This document shows positions 18,315 to 29,466 of a stretch of 64,000 bases of DNA, piece by piece. The DNA is taken from contig JARUPY010000434.1 in NCBI GenBank assembly GCA_029817715.1, positions 124,001 to 188,000 on the forward strand, read 5' to 3'. Made by a program: the position numbers and the translations under genes. The stretch's first letter is position 1; each line of letters begins with the position of its first letter. A model generated the notes under the pieces. The model saw only the letters and a list, made by a program, of their open reading frames with translations, was not told the origin of the DNA and did not search any database. This DNA comes from Melastoma dodecandrum. Taxonomy: Eukaryota; Streptophyta; Magnoliopsida; Myrtales; Melastomataceae.

Positions 18315-18506
18315 CTTAAATAAGTTGAACTTTATCGGTCCGATTATTTTTTGAAAGTCAGAATTTATTAATCCGACTTATTTCTTAAGCAAAACTGAAA
18401 CTTACAAGTCCAATTTCGAGCCTTATTCACTTAAAATGGAAGAAAGCCTGGAATGCCTACGCCATATAATTCTCATTTCTCTTGGGATAATATGATATAA
18501 TGTTTT
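18315..18506. other. Native intergenic remnant between foldback element and Tat insertion
   Basis: This 190-bp AT-rich piece is the left half of the Tat insertion site. Its last five bases GTTTT (18502-18506) repeat at 41879-41883. Read on the - strand it continues an open frame found right of the Tat element (see findings). It ends in a stop near 18423-18425. Confidence 0.5.
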
Positions 18507-19143
18507 GCGAACACTAAAATTTCGCGGGTAAATATCATCGCACAAATTATCGTATGAAAGATGTGTACTGGGTGAGCTTCGATAGCTTGATGAAGTCGTC
18601 GGGGCCATTGGGCATGATCCGTCAGAGTTTCGATAGCATGATGAAGTCGTCCTGGGCTTTGAGCGTGATCCGAAAGAGCTTCGGGGCGAGTTGCAGAAGA
18701 ACACCGGGGCGATGGACGTCGGCAGAGCTTCGACGAGCGAGATGTGGCAATAATCTTCAAGAGCTCAAAGAGTCTTCTCTCCACCTATATATGTGTATTC
18801 GTTTTTATGCCTTGAGGATGGCTTTATTTATAGGGCTCCAGGCCGATTTAAATTATGATGCTGGTAATCTCATATTTGGCAGCTCCCCGTGGACCGGACT
18901 GTGGGCCGGGCTTGAAAGTTGGGCTTAATTTGACCCAAAATAATTTGTTTAGATTGGACTCATGGCCCAAATAAAACCCAAATAATCATTATTATATGGA
19001 CTTGGTTTATAGACCATTTATGTCTAATATTTGCTGCATGGATTGACTTTGTATCCTATATTATATTTTTTAGTCTATACAAAGGGCTTATTAGGCTTGA
19101 TATGTAGCCTATTTTGTGAAAGACAAAATTTTTAACGTGTACA
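18507..19143 (-). repeat. 3' LTR of second Tat element
   Basis: It is homologous to 41149-41878 over its length. Shared blocks include AACACTAAAATTTCGCGGG, the repeated GTCGTCGGGGCC...GATCCG units, TTTATGTCTAATATTTGCTG and GATATGTAGCCTATTTTG. It ends ...GTGTACA, followed by GATATCCCCACTTTAAT, whose complement AAAGTGGGGATATC is a good polypurine tract for a - strand element. The opposite end has lost the terminal TG/CA base pair (CGAACACT against TGAACACT). Confidence 0.8.
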
Positions 19144-20040
19144 GATATCCCCACTTTAATTCGCTTCTTGTAAATAATTTCCTATACAAAGTATTCTTTC
19201 GTTTTACTTTAATTCTTTCTTTCATCACACTTCACTTGATGTTTTTTTTTTTAAGTCGTGCTGAAGTTGCTCCTCATGAATTTTCAGGTCTATTTCCTTC
19301 AATTCCTTAACCCTTCGCACGTTTTTTAATTTCATTGTTAGCCAACTTCCGCTTTATCTCTATTTCGGCTCCAAATTCAGCTTTCCTTTCATTTGATAGC
19401 AGATTCACAGTCATCTAAGGACCTTATGAATTCCATCTGACTGCTTGCTTGAGAGACTTTTTTGTAGAATGAGCAATTCTTTTTCTTTCTTGTTCAGTAA
19501 AGATTCTTTTCCGACAATGGACTCCTCTTTTTGCAAGAGTGAAGCCGCTCTGTGATCTAGCTCTGATTTATTCTCACTCCAAATAGCCTTCGCTTTACCA
19601 AATTGAGTTTTGAGGCTTCCAAGTCCTTTGAGAATGTATCTAATTCTTGAGACCTTGTCAAAATAAAATCTTGAGTTATATTATTTCCCCATGATAAAAT
19701 CTTCTTTCCTTATTTTTTCTTCGGAGCATAGGAAATCTTGAAAATCCGAACGTTCCAACTCTTAAAGGAATTCACGACGTGATTATTTCTATTCCCCATA
19801 ATTTTCAACATCTATGGCAAAAGAATGATATATAGAGATGTTCGTAATAAGCTATAATAAGCTATAATAATCATTACCCATAGCTGATTAGTGAACCTAA
19901 AAAAAAAACCTGTATTGCGGATATATATGTTTATGAAATAACGCTTTCTTTTTTGGGGGGGAGGGAATAATATATGTGATTGGATAATTTTGATTGATTT
20001 TCGTAACAAGGAAATGTCTCGATTCATCCAATCAGGCCAC
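19144..20040. other. 3' untranslated part of second Tat element
   Basis: AT-rich, with no protein domain recognised on either strand. It starts with the polypurine tract complement (19144-19157). Near 19843-19868 a short TAAGCTATAA repeat occurs. It leads into the promoter of the antisense gene. Confidence 0.4.
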
Positions 20041-20049
20041 TATAAATAG
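20041..20049 (+). promoter_or_regulatory. TATA box of antisense gene in Tat element
   Basis: The string CTATAAATAGGAG (TATAAATAG at 20041-20049) is a near-ideal plant TATA box on the + strand, antisense to gag-pol. A CT-rich start region follows about 30 bp later (CTTCACACCCACATTTCC). Candidate leader introns lie downstream (donor TTT|GTAAGT at 20157 to acceptor TTGCAG ending 20225; donor at about 20362 to acceptor TTTGTAG ending 20403). The first ATG of the plant-mobile-domain frame is at 20851. Confidence 0.5.
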
Positions 20050-20426
20050 GAGTGCGAGGAGCTCGAGACTTCACACCCACATTTCCCTCCGATATCTTGC
20101 TTTTGTTTCCCAGTCCTTCATAATTTGTAGCCGGTACACTTCTGCCTCTTATCTTTGTAAGTCTGATGGCCATCCTTTCATACTTTCGTAATATTATTTT
20201 TTATTTCATTATTACTTACTTGCAGAAGAATCATCACATCCCTTGCACATTACGACCAAGGACGTCCAATTTGGGGTCAAAGAAAGAGAAGGCCGTGAGA
20301 GAAGCTTGTCCTTAACCGTGGGAGACATTGGGCATTGTACCTAATAAAATCATTCCATAAGGTACGTGGGATTTGTCATCATTTTTTTATTATAATTTTG
20401 TAGGTCATTTGCCCCCAGCACATCGT

Positions 20427-20810
20427 CAGATATTCCCTCGGCCTTCCCCGTATACATGGTACTGCGCCGGATATTCCCTCGGCCTTCCTCGTATACATGG
20501 GACCGCCGCCGGATATTCCCTCGGTCTTCCCCGTACAAGTGGGACCTTCGTCGGATATTCCCTCGGCCTTCCCCGTACAAGTGAGACCACCGCGGGATAT
20601 TCCCTCGGCCTTCCCGTACAAGTGAGACCGCCGCCGGATATTCCCTCGGCCTTCCCGTACAAGTGGGACCGCCGTCGGATATTCCCTCGGCCTTCCCGTA
20701 CAAGTGGGACCGCCCCTGGATATTCGCTCGGCCTTTGCCGTATAAGTGGGACCGCCGCCGGATATTCCCTCGGCATTCCCCGTACATAGGATACTGGCCT
20801 GATATTCCAC
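20427..20810 (+). repeat. Minisatellite, about nine 41-43-bp units
   Basis: The unit CGGATATTCCCTCGGCCTTC plus CCGTACAAGTGGGACCGCCG repeats about nine times with few changes (for example TATACATGG for TACAAGTGG in the first two units). The last unit is incomplete. Because the period is near a multiple of three and free of stops, several overlapping frames on both strands look open; they are artefacts. The array lies between the antisense TATA box and its first coding exon, so it would sit in the leader or a leader intron. Tat-type elements are known for variable tandem repeats in their 3' untranslated part, a source of satellite DNA. Confidence 0.9.
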
Positions 20811-20850
20811 TTTACTCACTTATCCTTTGTTTGGCAGGATTCGTTAGAGC

Positions 20851-23753
20851 CATGGTTCATTTTATCAAAAAGGTCACTTCGGGACGTGAGTATTTGCGTA
20901 TTGCTGAAAATGAAGGCGACCCCCGCAACAGAGTGGAATTAGTAGTCCATCGTCCATTGATCGACCTTTTTGCCATACCCTGTGACAAGATGAATGAGAA
21001 CCGTGATAATTTAAGTCATTGGTCGCAAAAAATCTCTAAACTCTCCTTGTTGGAAATGTGGTCACTCAAGTCAATCCTTCACTCATGCATGGCAGAGCCA
21101 GCGCCTTCACGTTCGTTGGGGAGGAACTTCATTGCAGGAAAGTCTGAGTGGGTACATTTTGTTCGCTTTCGCGGTGAATTCGGTTTTATTCTAAAATATT
21201 GGGAATGGCTTGAAGACACAGTCTCTCGTAATGAAGAAGTTCTCAGAAAGGCCAACAATATCATACGTTGTTCGCGCTATAGTTATGACCACACTCTGAT
21301 GTCATGCGGGCTTTCTGTGAAGCTTGGTGTACACAGTTTAATGTCCTTGAAACATCGCGTGGATCTTTTTCAATTTCTCTTTGGGATCTCTATAAGCTTG
21401 GCGGGCTTCCTATTCATGGCAGAATGTACGAGGAGACGATCCCTTGCTTGAAAGAACTTAGTGGCTCGAACTCTCGAAGTAGATTTCTTCCGAAGAGCTG
21501 CACATATCTATTTACGGCATTTTCTCGTCTTGTGGAACAAAACACCGAGAATGACCAAGTAGGCAGAAAAATAAAGATGTCATGAGTAAGGGGATTGTTC
21601 CTATATCATCCTGGATCGAGTTCTGGTTCAGAGGAGAAAAAAATATATATTAGGCCTCCAAAGCGCTTGCCGAAGAAATCAACTCGTCCAAAGAAATCTC
21701 ATAATCCTACAGGGCCAATAGCAGACGCATCTCCTTGGAGCCACAAGGAAGCAGTAGTATTTGGGGATTTGGGCATTGGTGAAAAAATGTATTTGCAGGC
21801 TTATCTTTCTGCCTTCATCGCCTGTTGGTTATGCGTATTTGTATTCCCGTGTGACGAAGCATATATACGTCCGGAAATATTCAAGGTAGCGAGTTGATGC
21901 AGTGGGAAAATGCTTTAGCCTTGCGGTTCCTATTTTGGCTATCATATACCGAGGACTGAATGAGATTTACAACTCTACTCTTGTATGGGATTTCCTAAAG
22001 TCTGTTTTCCAGTGCATTACGTGTACGGATGGTTATCGTTCTATTTTCAGACTCACTATCCTGTTCCAAACGTTGTCGTTGGCCCTAAGATGATTGGTTA
22101 TTCTGGCGAAGGTGGGGCGCATTACTTTGATGCTCGTGCGGCTTGAGAACTTATTCATGATGGAGGGAATGCATATTGGTGTCATAACTTCTTCCACAGG
22201 AAGGGTGGCCTTTGGATTGAGGATAATTGACTTAGATGAGAACTCATTGAACTTTTTCATAAGCATCCGATCATGTTATTTGACATTAAGGCGCGACAAC
22301 TCTTTTATTGTGGAACCTTATTATCCTCCACACTTCAGCCGTCAGCTTGGGTTTTGCCAAGACATTTCACACATACAGACGTGTGACATACGATCCTCCT
22401 CATTAGATGAAGGGCACATATTGTGGCGTCTCTCGGTGCGAAACGAGACTAAATCTCGATTGTATGTGTCTAATGCTCCCGTTTCCCACATTGATTTAGA
22501 CACATATTGTACGAAGAGATACTCTAAATGGTGGAGAAAGAAACATGATGATTTCCTCCAACGAGGGATAGAGGCACTAATTGTTGGGATACATCATCCG
22601 CCACGTAAAGATGATGATACTCGAGAGAAGCCAACCAAGCCGGTCGGTATCACCCAAAAGAAAATGCTTTACCATCATATACAGGTATTTATAGACACAT
22701 ATATCATTCTTTTTGTTTGTTTTGTTTTACCTTGTTAGCAAACATGCCTTGTTTTTATCGACAGCTGTACATTCTGAAAAGTCAAACTCCAGATGACAAC
22801 AGACATTTCAAGAAGCAGAGGCATTCAAGGCATGCATTTGGGAACCTCGATGTAGTCGAAGACATGCCAGATGACATCGTTCCAGCTGGCAATGAGTTGG
22901 TATCTCATATCATTTAGGTACATATTTTAAATGATCCGCATCTTATTTTGGCTTTGTTTGCTATTGCAGCTTGTGAATGAGTTGGTCAATTTCATGGGTG
23001 ACAATGGTGAGCCTTCCGTATTGAGCCCTCTTGGTCCGGAGCTCCCAAAGCCGCTTCACAAGGACAAGCATGCCGTGGAGGAAGTGATCCAGCCTAAAGT
23101 AAACAACGACCCTTCTCATTTTGTTGATCTAGTCTCAACTACACCCGCCGTATCGTCTTTCTTCTTCGACTCGATAACCTCGCGAGCATATAAGAAGTTT
23201 GCGACTAATTTTTGGGATGATATCAAGGAAAAGGTTTCGAGGACCCCTTTCAGTAGAGGATATGTTATTGCTGAGGAGATTAAGGATGCTCTCAATCTCA
23301 TCGATAAATGCGAGCATTTGGATCTGACTCCCATTCACTCTTTGATCAAGAAGTATACAGAGTGCTACCAAAGGAATGATGAGTGTCGCAAATCGTGATA
23401 AAGAGGTGGCGTTGATCAGAAGTCGTCTTGTTGAAGTCGAAGCTGAAGAAAATAGTATCATGATGGAGAAGACTAACTTAGAGGGCCAGCTTGCGGAGGA
23501 TGAGATTCGGATTGAAGAGCTCCAACGATAATTATCTGATTGCATTATGGCCAAAGCGGATCAGGAGGGCATTCTCAAGGAGGTCATAGCAAAGGCTGAT
23601 GATGCAGCTGCAAAGGTTGAGGGCTTGAAGGTATGCGTGCTTTGGAGGGAGTCAACGTGGTCCATGACAATGATCTTCAATCTTTGGAAGAGATTCGCAA
23701 GTTGATCGAGACCTCGCGCGAGGAGATAACACAATTTACTCTGGAGCATTGAG
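20851..23753 (+). pseudogene. Antisense plant-mobile-domain gene with introns, in second Tat element
   Basis: On the + strand, opposite to gag-pol, coding sequence starts at ATG 20851 after an acceptor (TTGGCAG, ending 20837). The PMD is readable across several frames: FVRFRGEFGFILKYWEWLED (about 21160-21220), RGSFSISLWDLYKLGGLPIHG (about 21350-21420), SWIEFWFRG, FLSAFIACWLCVFVFP (about 21800-21850), then PPHFSRQLGFCQDI (about 22330-22370), the late PMD motif. Two introns fit: 22685-22764 (CAG|GTATTT...GACAG) and 22900-22969 (TTG|GTATCT...TGCAG), both phase 0. A coiled coil follows (about 23400-23530, SRLVEVEAEENSIMMEKTNL) and the frame ends at 23751-23753. At least four frameshifts or stops disable it. 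The role is unknown. The companion element at 6424-8480 has the same kind of gene in the same place. Confidence 0.7.
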
Positions 23754-24089
23754 TTTTTTTTTCTAATTAATTTATGCTTTGAAATTTGATTCCTCCATGT
23801 TATGCCGAACTATACCTTTAATAAAAATGGTTCGGAGCTTGTGTGGACCAGGATTATTTCATAATTTTTTTATTATGTTGTTCACAGTTTATACTCGTGC
23901 GGGCTAGGAGTTTTACATTTTATTTAGCCATTCGCAATTTATACTCGTGCGGGCTAGGAGTATTACATGAAGATTTGTTTATTTATTTTAATTTTGTTTT
24001 TTTGTTTTTTTGTTATTTTGTTATTTTGTTATTTTGTTTTTTTTTTCGTGTCATGCAGTTTTGGCTCATGCGATATGGAGAATTATTCT
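23754..24089. repeat. Short repeats between antisense gene and pol
   Basis: Two direct copies of TTTATACTCGTGCGGGCTAG plus GAGTNTTACA lie at 23889-23918 and 23939-23968, followed by a T-rich microsatellite (TTATTTTG)n at about 23985-24048. No gene was seen. The 3' ends of gag-pol (- strand) and the antisense gene (+ strand) converge here, so the stretch would hold both terminators. Confidence 0.6.
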
Positions 24090-25327
24090 TCAGACGTAGT
24101 ATCGCTTCATGAACTTCCCGTTGATCGGTCCCACGCATACTACATCTTGATCAACTATCTTGTAGGCGCCTCTAGTGTAAGCTTCATGGACTACGTATGG
24201 ACCATCCCATTTGGATGTGAATTTGCTCCCAGTCTTATGTGTGACGATTATAGATCTTCGCACTGCCAAACCAAGGTCACCAACTTGAACGGAGCGTGCT
24301 CGTACTTTCTTGTTAAACGATTTCGACATCCTTGCCTGGTAGCACTCAATTAGTTGTTGGGCTTTAAGACGTTTTTTTATCCAAAACTTGTAGTTCCTGC
24401 AAGCGCAATCGAGCATTATCCTCTTGACAAAATCCCTCTTGTATGGCTATTTGCAGCGACGGTATTTGTTGTCCGAGTGGAAGGACCGCTTCAACACCAT
24501 ATACCAATGAGTATGGCGTCATTTGAGTCGCAATTCTGTACGTCGTACGATACGCCCATAGAACTTCTCCGACTCGTTCATGCCAATCTCTTCTAGCTTT
24601 ATCGACCACCTTCTTTAGGAGATTGCATAGCGTTTCATTGAACGCCTCTGCCAACCTGTTCGCTGCCGCATAATACATGGAATAGTTATACTATTTGAAG
24701 CCAAATTGCTCACAAAATTTATCCATGGCCTTATTAGAGAAATTCCGGCCATTATCTATAATGATATAGTGAGGCACACCAAAACAAAAATAATGTTATT
24801 CTTAATGAAGTGATCACTGTTTCTTTCTTGACTTCCCGAAAAGACGCGGAATCTGCCCATTTAGAGAAGTAGTCGGTCGCTGCCAGGATATATGAATGGC
24901 CCCCTGACGATTTAGGAGTTATGGGCCCTACAACATCCAGCCCTCAGGTATCAAATGGCCAAGATGCTACAGTTGGATGAAGTGGCTCGGGTGATTGATG
25001 AATGAAGTTGGCGTGAGACTGACAAGCTTGACACTTCTTTGCATATTCCATACAATCTTTTACCATTGTCGGCCAATAGTAGCTAATTCTCTTCAATTAG
25101 AAGTGAAGTTTAGGGCATGATTGATGAGCTCCACAAACTCCAGAATGCGCCTCTTCTAATGCTTGGTGACTTCTTCCACTCCAAGGCACGCAAGAACACT
25201 CCTTCAAAGGATCGCCGATCGAGAATATTCTTAAAATATATGAATCGAGGCGCTCTTCTCCTCACATCCACTTTTTGTCGTGGCTCGTTGGGCAGCTTTC
25301 CATGCTCAAGTAAGTCAATGAGGGGTT
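24090..25327 (-). pseudogene. Integrase of second Tat element (3' pol fragment)
   Basis: Read on the - strand from the nested insertion, the pol frame continues with QPLIDLLEHGKLPNEPRQK (about 25325-25270), the RNase H-integrase linker, then decayed zinc-finger and DDE-core sequence. The clear part is 24678-24364 (NETLCNLLKKVVDKARRDWH and LWAYRTTYRIATQMTPYSLV, the end of the core) and 24416-24090 (ARSVQVGDLGLAVRR, FTSKWDGPYVVHEAYTRGAY, the C-terminal SH3-like part with a W-x-GP-Y signature). Stops and shifts prevent function. The joint with the upstream half at 35353 is exact after removing the nested element and one GTCTC. Confidence 0.8.
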
Positions 25328-25332
25328 GTCTC

Positions 25333-26791
25333 TAATAACTCTATGAAAGTAGGGTTATTTCGTATCTCTAATGATGCTTTATGTGGTTAGTCGTACGAGT
25401 ATTGATAGGTATTTGGTAGAATTTGAGTACTTTTTAGTTTAGTTTTAGTTTAAGTTGATTTTTGTTATTTTCGTAGTTTTTGAATTTATTTTGAGTTGAA
25501 TCTTTTATTTTGTTGATGCCTCTTGGTTTGTCATGTTTTAATGTAGGAAAATGAAGGAGATTTTGAAGCTGGAACGAAGTGAATGGGACATGAGCGGAAA
25601 GTGGACAGAGAGCAGAAGGACGCGTCCTTCAGTTCTCAGGGACGCGTCCTTGAAGCTTCTGTGGATTCAAGCGACCACCGACGAACCTATTTCCAAATCG
25701 CTCAAGGAGTCTTTAAATCTTCCGGAGACTACATTATGAAGACATAGAGGATCAATTAGGCATTTATTTTGGTAGTTTTAGGTTATTTTATTTTATTCTC
25801 CCTAGAGATATTATTTAGATTTGGAGAATATTAGGAAATCTTTCTAGAGGGGAAACGAGATATTCTGTTTTAGAGGAACTTTAGGGGGATTTATTAAGAG
25901 GAGGTGACGTTCGACTCAGGAGCAGAGAAGAGGTGACGGCTAGGGTTGAAGCGGAGATCGGGACGAGGCTATTACTTCTCGGATCGGAAGATCGGGAGGG
26001 CGTTTCCCTCTTCTTTTCTTTCCCGTTGATTTCTATGTCATTATTGTTTTCTCTTGAACTTGGGATGAATTTATTTGACGCTATGAACAAATTCTTTTTT
26101 CTAGGACTTCAATGGAACTTAGCGATTTTATTTAACGCGTGAATTCCTTTTCTCCGTGTTATTCAAATTCGTGTTGTTACTTATTCAAATCTTGATCTTA
26201 ATGTGGTTAATTGCCTGATCACCAATTAATTTGAACTGGAGACCTATTCGGGCTTGGAAAAGTTGTTTAGGTTAAGCCGTGGATTGAATAGCCTAAGTTA
26301 GCGTGTCGTTGGAAAACGGAGCTAATTAGCGAAAGGAATAGGAATATACCGAATCGCCTTAGGTAGCCATTTAGTGTTGTTGCATAATGGGTTCCCACTA
26401 GTTAATTGCCTAGGAATAGAGTGATTAGCTCGATACAGGGAATACGTCCTTAGAGCTTTCGGAAGAGGCGTAAGGAGATAATCGAACCCTAGGTTAGTAA
26501 CTTGAGAATTTGATAACTGGAGAAAGGAAGGAACGAGTTAGATAATTCGTTAGGGGAAGTTGATAGTCCTAGGCTTTTAATATTTGATTGAACTACCGTT
26601 TATTTGCATTTTATTTCTCTCTTTTACTATCATTCATCTTGTTTGACTTGACCTCGATATCGTTAAACGTGTGACCGTTAGGAATTTCTTTCTCTGTTGA
26701 TTCTCTGTGGGATCGACCTCTACTTACCCTATCTACAAGTTAGTTAGGTTTGCTAGAGTATTTAATTTGCCGCCTTCGACAAGCGTGATCA
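25333..26791 (+). repeat. 5' LTR of Athila element
   Basis: It begins TAATAACTCTATG where the 3' copy reads TGATAACTCTATG, so the terminal TG has mutated, and it ends GCGTGATCA. The two LTRs align end to end without a gap. It contains two GGACGCGTCC palindromes (25618-25627, 25640-25649). Confidence 0.95.
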
Positions 26792-26796
26792 AATTT

Positions 26797-26814
26797 TGGC
26801 GCCGCTGCTGGGGA
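26797..26814 (+). other. Primer-binding site of Athila element
   Basis: TGGCGCCGCTGCTGGGGA starts five bases after the 5' LTR end. This form is typical for Athila elements and pairs with the 3' end of a tRNA (tRNA-Asp in described relatives). It primes minus-strand cDNA synthesis. Confidence 0.8.
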
Positions 26815-26914
26815 ATCAATTCTGAGAAATTTGCTTTTCTACTGTTATCACGTTTATCTATTTGACGTTCAAGTTATTTAATTTTCGTTACTCTTTTCTG
26901 TTAATTTTAGGTGG

Positions 26915-28729
26915 ATGCGACGAACTCGAAGCACAGAAAATCTCCCTTTTGATCCTGAAATCGAAAGGACTTTCCATAGACGGGTTCGTGAGAAAGCTAG
27001 TGAACGACAGAGCAACATGGACGGAAACCTAATTCCAATTCAACTGAACGAGAGACAACAGGACATTGATAACAGGCCGATGGTAGAATTCACTTCCGCA
27101 AAACCTCATATTAACCGGCTCTGTATCGTTGCGCCTGCGATTCAAGCTCGGGACTATGAGATAAAGACATCGGTGATTCAGATGATTCAGAATTCAGTGA
27201 TGTTTCGAGGATCACCGATCGAGGATCCACATGAGCATTTGAGCAAGTTCTTAAGCATATGCGATAGTTTCAGGCAAAATGGAGTGCCACAGGATGCTGT
27301 TCGATTGAAGTTATTTCCGTTCTCCTTGAAGGATAGAGCATGGAGTTGGCTGAACTCGCTACCGGCTGGATCAATTAGTACCTGGGAACAGATGGAAGAA
27401 GCATTCTTAGATCAATATTTCCCGCCATCCAAGATATCTCAGATGAGGAATGAAATCAGCACTTTCAGGCAACATGAGACAGAAACTTTCGTGGAGGCTT
27501 GGGAGCGCTTCAAAAATTTATTAATTCAATGCCCATATCATGATTTACCGGGATGGCGACAACTGGAAGCTTTTTACAATGGATTGACGGAATCATCGCG
27601 CAAGGACCTCAACTTAGCGTCGAACGGATCATTCCTACGAAAATCATATGTGGAAGGAAGAGAGCTTCTGGAGACTATGAGGAGGACTTGTGTACCAAGT
27701 CAATCATTTGACCGGATTAATGGTAAAAAGACTACGGGTGTTCATGAACTCGATGCACTCACATCTATTCAAGTACAGATATCGGCGTTGGCTAAGAAAT
27801 TCGAGTCAGTGAATGTACAATCCATCCAAGGTACAACTAGAGGATGTGATATCTACGGTGGTGGACATATAACAGATCAATGTTCTGCAAGCATGGAAGA
27901 GGCTAATTTTATTGGAAATCAAAGGAACAATCCCTATTCCAACACGTATAATTCGGGATGGAGGAACCATCCTAACTTCCCTTGGAAAGGACAACAAACG
28001 GTGGATCATCGAGCAACACAACCTCCAGGATTTCAGCAACCCAAAGCCCCAGAACTAGAAAAGAAGACGAATTTTGAGGATTTGATGATGAAGTACATGG
28101 CGAATCAAGATGCCATAATAAAGAATCAAACAACATCAATAAGGAACTTGGAGAATCAAGTCAGTCAGCTCGCTCAAGCCTTGAACTTGCGTCAACAAGG
28201 AGGCTTGCCAAGTGAGACTGAGGTCAATCCACGAGAATATGTTAAAGCATTAACTTTGAGAAACTTCCGGGCACTTGAAGATGTACCACCAAAGATTCGG
28301 TCGAGTGACAATAAAAAGTCAAGTGAGATTAGTGATCTTCCACGAGAGCCAATCAATGAGGAGACGAACACATCCAGGCTGAACAAAGGACGAGATCGGG
28401 AATTTGAGAATTTTCACAGAACCGAGAAGGATGTGTCCTCCGGATCTGAAGGACGCGTCTCTGGACATTCTGTGGAAGAAGCGGCACAGAAGGACGCGAC
28501 CCTGCCATCTGAAGGACGTGTCCTTCCCCCAACTAAACAACCACATCGTCCCACTTGGATAATACCCAATATGGGGAAGATAGAACGACCACCACTTCCA
28601 TTCCCTCAAAGAGCTAAGAAGCATGATGAAGCCCAATTCCGTAAGTTTCTCGACGTGTTTAAGAAACTCCATATTAACATTCCTTTTCAGAAGCTCTTGA
28701 GCAGATGCCGAGTTACGTCAAGTTCATGA
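26915..28729 (+). CDS. Athila Gag polyprotein
   Basis: 604 residues are encoded from ATG 26915. Residues about 60-250 are the retrotransposon gag domain (GSPIEDPHEHLSKFLSICDS, LKLFPFSLKDRAWSWLNSLP, WEQMEEAFLDQYFPPSK, ETETFVEAWERFKNLLIQCP). A single zinc knuckle follows near residues 309-320, reading CDIYGGGHITDQC. The second Cys of a CCHC knuckle is replaced by Tyr, which would weaken RNA binding. A coiled-coil segment (LENQVSQLAQALNLRQQ, about residue 420) and a low-complexity tail come next. The frame leaves the protease frame through an apparent single-base loss at about 28687-28692, so the last 13 or so residues are out of the ancestral frame. In active relatives Gag and Pol form one frame. 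Confidence 0.9.
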   Translation: MRRTRSTENLPFDPEIERTFHRRVREKASERQSNMDGNLIPIQLNERQQDIDNRPMVEFTSAKPHINRLCIVAPAIQARDYEIKTSVIQMIQNSVMFRGSPIEDPHEHLSKFLSICDSFRQNGVPQDAVRLKLFPFSLKDRAWSWLNSLPAGSISTWEQMEEAFLDQYFPPSKISQMRNEISTFRQHETETFVEAWERFKNLLIQCPYHDLPGWRQLEAFYNGLTESSRKDLNLASNGSFLRKSYVEGRELLETMRRTCVPSQSFDRINGKKTTGVHELDALTSIQVQISALAKKFESVNVQSIQGTTRGCDIYGGGHITDQCSASMEEANFIGNQRNNPYSNTYNSGWRNHPNFPWKGQQTVDHRATQPPGFQQPKAPELEKKTNFEDLMMKYMANQDAIIKNQTTSIRNLENQVSQLAQALNLRQQGGLPSETEVNPREYVKALTLRNFRALEDVPPKIRSSDNKKSSEISDLPREPINEETNTSRLNKGRDREFENFHRTEKDVSSGSEGRVSGHSVEEAAQKDATLPSEGRVLPPTKQPHRPTWIIPNMGKIERPPLPFPQRAKKHDEAQFRKFLDVFKKLHINIPFQKLLSRCRVTSSS

Positions 28730-29466
28730 AGGACATTCTATCGAAAAAAAGAAGGTTAGGTGAGTTTGAAACCGTTGCACTAACGGAAGAATGCAGTGCC
28801 ATATTGCAACGAAAACTTCCTCCTAAACTACAAGATCCAGGTAGTTTCACTATCCCTTGTACTATCGGCTCACAATTTCATGGTAAGGCTTTGTGTGATC
28901 TTGGTGCGAGTATCAATCTTATGCCTTTATCTGTATACCATGAGTTAGGTCTGGGGGAAGTGAAACCTACGTCTGTGACATTGCAATTAGCTGGTAGATC
29001 AATAACATATCCTAGAGGTATTGTTGAAGATGTGCTTGTTAAAGTGGATAAGTTTATCTTTCCAGCGGACTTCGTAGTTTTAGATTTTGAGGAAGATAAG
29101 AATATCCCCATCATCATAGGGAGGCCATTCTTGGCAACAGGTAGAGCACTCATTGATGTTCATAAGGGTGAATTGACCATTCGGGTTAATGATCAGGAGG
29201 TAACCTTTAATGTTTTAAAATCGATGAAATGCCCGAGTGAACCTGATGAATGCTTTCTTATTGATGTTTTGAATAGGTACGCTACCGAGATGCCCTATGA
29301 TGATCCACTTGAAATTGCAATGAATTCAATGTCATCCGACAATGAAGAAGTACAAGAAGTGACAAAATCAATAGATGCAACACCACACATGTTAAGGAGA
29401 GCACATTTTGAAGCTTTAGAGAGGCCGCATAATCCGATGAAACCATCGATTGAAGAACCACCCTAA
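28705..29466 (+). pseudogene. Athila protease region, ended by one stop codon
   Basis: This frame picks up the ancestral gag-pol frame after the single-base loss near 28690 (LEQMPSYVKFMKDILSKKRR). The retropepsin active site reads LCDLGASINLMPLSVYHELG (about 28897-28956), with D-L-G in place of D-S/T-G as in other Athila elements. The IIIGRPFLATGRALIDVHKG block (about 29110-29170) is the second half of the fold. The frame stops at TAA 29464-29466, and pol continues in the same frame directly after it, so one substitution separates them. Confidence 0.88.

Noticed and set aside
18423..18928. Frames in the left LTR (93-124 codons)
   Set aside because: They are repeated in the other LTR at 41282-41602 and have no domain. 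They are LTR sequence with an internal GTCGTCGGGGCC repeat.
20427..20810. CRISPR-like regular repeat
   Set aside because: The units are contiguous and similar along their whole length, with no unique spacers, and the DNA is plant nuclear.
20350..20819. Five overlapping frames of 116-146 codons on both strands
   Set aside because: They are translations of the 41-43-bp minisatellite in different frames. The repeat has no stop codons, so openness is not evidence of coding.
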